From Plantago elongata (lineage: Eukaryota; Streptophyta; Magnoliopsida; Lamiales; Plantaginaceae), in the NCBI GenBank assembly GCA_036897095.1, contig JAYMSP010003131.1, positions 1-20,959 on the forward strand: a stretch of 20,959 bases of DNA. Direction: 5' to 3'. Both the position numbers and the translations under genes were made by a program. The notes below the pieces were generated by a model, which saw only the letters and a list, made by a program, of their open reading frames with translations, did not search any database and was not told the DNA's origin. This document shows, one piece after another, positions 19,215 to 20,959 of this stretch; the stretch's first letter is position 1; every line of letters begins with the position of its first letter.

Positions 19215-19300
19215 TCCTATTGGTTTTGCTATTGAAATCTCATTTCATTCCTATATATATTTACTATGTCATTTCTCAAGTCTTAAGCAATTACAAAAAC
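19215..19300 (+). promoter_or_regulatory. Core promoter of the pectate lyase gene
   Basis: CTATATATAT at 19251-19260 is a TATA box about 45 bases before the ATG, and CCTATTGG at 19216-19223 contains an inverted CCAAT motif. The 5' UTR would then be very short, roughly 15-25 bases. Confidence 0.6.
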
Positions 19301-19304
19301 CAAG

Positions 19305-20870
19305 ATGAGAATCCAAGTATTCTTTCTCATATTACTTCCTATTTCCACATTCTCTTCACCAGTACCAGACCCTGAAGTTATAGTACAAGAAGTTAATGAG
19401 TATGTTACAATTTTTATGTACATTATGTTGCACTTATTTAACTCATCATAGTCTTTACTTTGATTAATAACAAGGTGTCACATTTTTGCAGAAAAATCCA
19501 CAATGCTACCACAAGAAGGAAGTTGGGATTCCTCTCTTGCGGAACCGGTAACCCGATCGACGATTGCTGGCGGTGCGACCCGAAATGGGAACATAACCGC
19601 CAACGGTTGGCCGATTGCGCGATCGGGTTCGGGAAAAATGCAATTGGCGGAAGGGACGGGAAGATTTACGTGGTGACGGACACGGGAGACGATGCGGTGA
19701 ACCCGAAACCAGGCACATTGCGCTACGGTGCCATCCAGGACGAACCGCTATGGATCATTTTCGCCCGGGACATGGTGATCAAGCTGAAGCAGGAGCTGAT
19801 GTTGAACTCATTCAAGACAATCGATGGCAGAGGTGCTAGTGTGCACATCGCTGGTGGACCATGTATCACTATTCAGTATGTCACAAATGTCATTATCCAT
19901 GGCCTCAACATACATGACTGCAAGCAAGGGGGTAACACTTATGTTAGAGACTCCCCTGAGCATTACGGATACAGGACTCTGTCGGACGGTGACGGCGTGT
20001 CAATTTTCGGGGGTAACCACATTTGGGTCGACCACTGCTCGCTGTCTAACTGTCGCGACGGACTAATCGATGCGATTCATGGCTCCTCTGCAATCACGAT
20101 TTCGAATAACTATATGACACATCATAACAAGGTCATGCTTTTAGGTCACGCGGATAGTTTTACGCAAGATAAGAATATGCAAGTCACAATTGCATTCAAC
20201 CATTTCGGAGAAGGGCTCGTGCAAAGAATGCCAAGGTACATATTTTAATACTCGTACTCGACTAACTAAACACTTAACACTCAATTCGAAGAAATATAAG
20301 ACTCCTGTTCGAAAAATAAACACTTCCTTCGTCACGGACGGGAACTCGATGCCATCACATCATTATTAAGAAACTTTGCATTTATAACTCAAAGTTTTGT
20401 TATGTGATTGCAGATGTAGGCATGGGTATTTCCATGTGGTGAACAATGACTACACACATTGGGAAATGTATGCCATTGGTGGTAGTGCAAATCCCACAAT
20501 AAACAGTCAAGGAAACAGGTTTCTTGCACCTGATCGTATGGACAATAAACAGGTTAGAAAACAGGACATGGGACGTGCAATAACTTAATGTTACACTGTC
20601 AGAGATCACATGAGCAATAATTCTGATGTATTTTGTGGTATTTTAAAGGTAACAAAACATGAAGATGCACTAGAGAGCAAGTGGAAGAACTGGAACTGGA
20701 GATCTGAAGGGGACCTAATGCTAAACGGTGCCTACTTCGTCCGGTCAGGTGCCGGATCCTCGTCTAATTACGCCAAGGCATCTAGTTTGAGCGCCAGGCC
20801 TTCTACACTTGTGGGCACGATCACAACGAATGCCGGTTCACTATCGTGTAGGAAAGGCAGACGGTGCTGA
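19305..20870 (+). CDS. Secreted pectate lyase, polysaccharide lyase family 1
   Basis: Four exons, 19305-19399, 19492-20235, 20414-20552 and 20649-20870, join in phase to give 399 residues, normal for plant pectate lyases. These enzymes cut de-esterified homogalacturonan in the cell wall by calcium-dependent beta-elimination. Residues 1-18 ([18 protein letters not shown]) look like a signal peptide. Family motifs are [11 protein letters not shown] (about 54-64), [22 protein letters not shown] (about 196), [10 protein letters not shown] then DGLIDA (210-226; Asp221 and Asp225 are likely calcium ligands), [20 protein letters not shown] with the likely catalytic Arg near 277, and [19 protein letters not shown]. 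Residue 220 is Arg where Ala is common in this family. No break is seen, so it is probably functional. The exact paralogue is not assigned. Confidence 0.95.
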
Positions 20871-20959
20871 CCATAAGGGATCTCAATTTGTTTCGGATTT
20901 GGACGAATTGGAATGTCTGTATCTACATTGTACGATAGTTCAGCCCTTTGTCGCTCAGA

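Noticed and set aside
19506..19718. Arg/Pro-rich minus-strand ORF opposite the pectate lyase
   Set aside because: It is antisense to a conserved exon with higher GC, has no motif of its own and is explained by composition.

Overview
The window is nuclear genomic DNA of a flowering plant, most likely a eudicot. The support is: spliced genes with short GT-AG introns, a thylakoid insertase gene, an RCC1-repeat gene and a pectate lyase gene that all read as plant families, AT-rich intergenic DNA, and plant-type small retroelements and MITEs. The species cannot be named from the sequence alone.

Layout, left to right. (1) 1-1619 (+) is the 3' part of an ALBINO3-like / ALB4 gene whose first exons lie outside the window. 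An in-frame TAG shortens its C-terminal tail. (2) About 2200-5350 is intergenic, with two diverged copies of a tRNA-derived SINE and a possible Stowaway MITE. (3) 5358-7323 is a truncated, frameshifted Copia LTR-retrotransposon on the minus strand (one LTR, primer binding site, gag and the start of protease). It is enclosed by two inverted copies of a ~115-130 bp purine-rich sequence. A second, uncertain LTR-like stretch follows at 7498-7736. (4) About 8430-12730 (+) is a complete-looking gene for a 545-residue RCC1-repeat protein with an F-box-like N-terminus. It has five coding exons and one GC-AG intron. (5) 12730-19200 is a mosaic of small non-autonomous elements: three MITE-like hairpins, a solo LTR resembling the 5S-carrying Cassandra family, a complete 352-bp TRIM element with PBS, PPT and target duplication, a degenerate AT-rich minisatellite, and a 553-bp Harbinger-like element flanked by TAA. 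(6) 19305-20870 (+) is a complete-looking secreted pectate lyase of family PL1, 399 residues in four exons, with promoter elements just upstream.

The three host genes share a strand but have unrelated roles (thylakoid protein insertion, RCC1 propeller scaffold, cell-wall pectin cleavage), and nothing suggests joint regulation. The most notable features are the Copia remnant inside inverted arms, the 5S-bearing solo LTR, the intact TRIM architecture and the in-frame stop in the ALB4-like tail. I found no evidence for a wholly new biological system; the novelty here lies in how the mobile elements are arranged. All exon borders, lengths and identities were read by eye.
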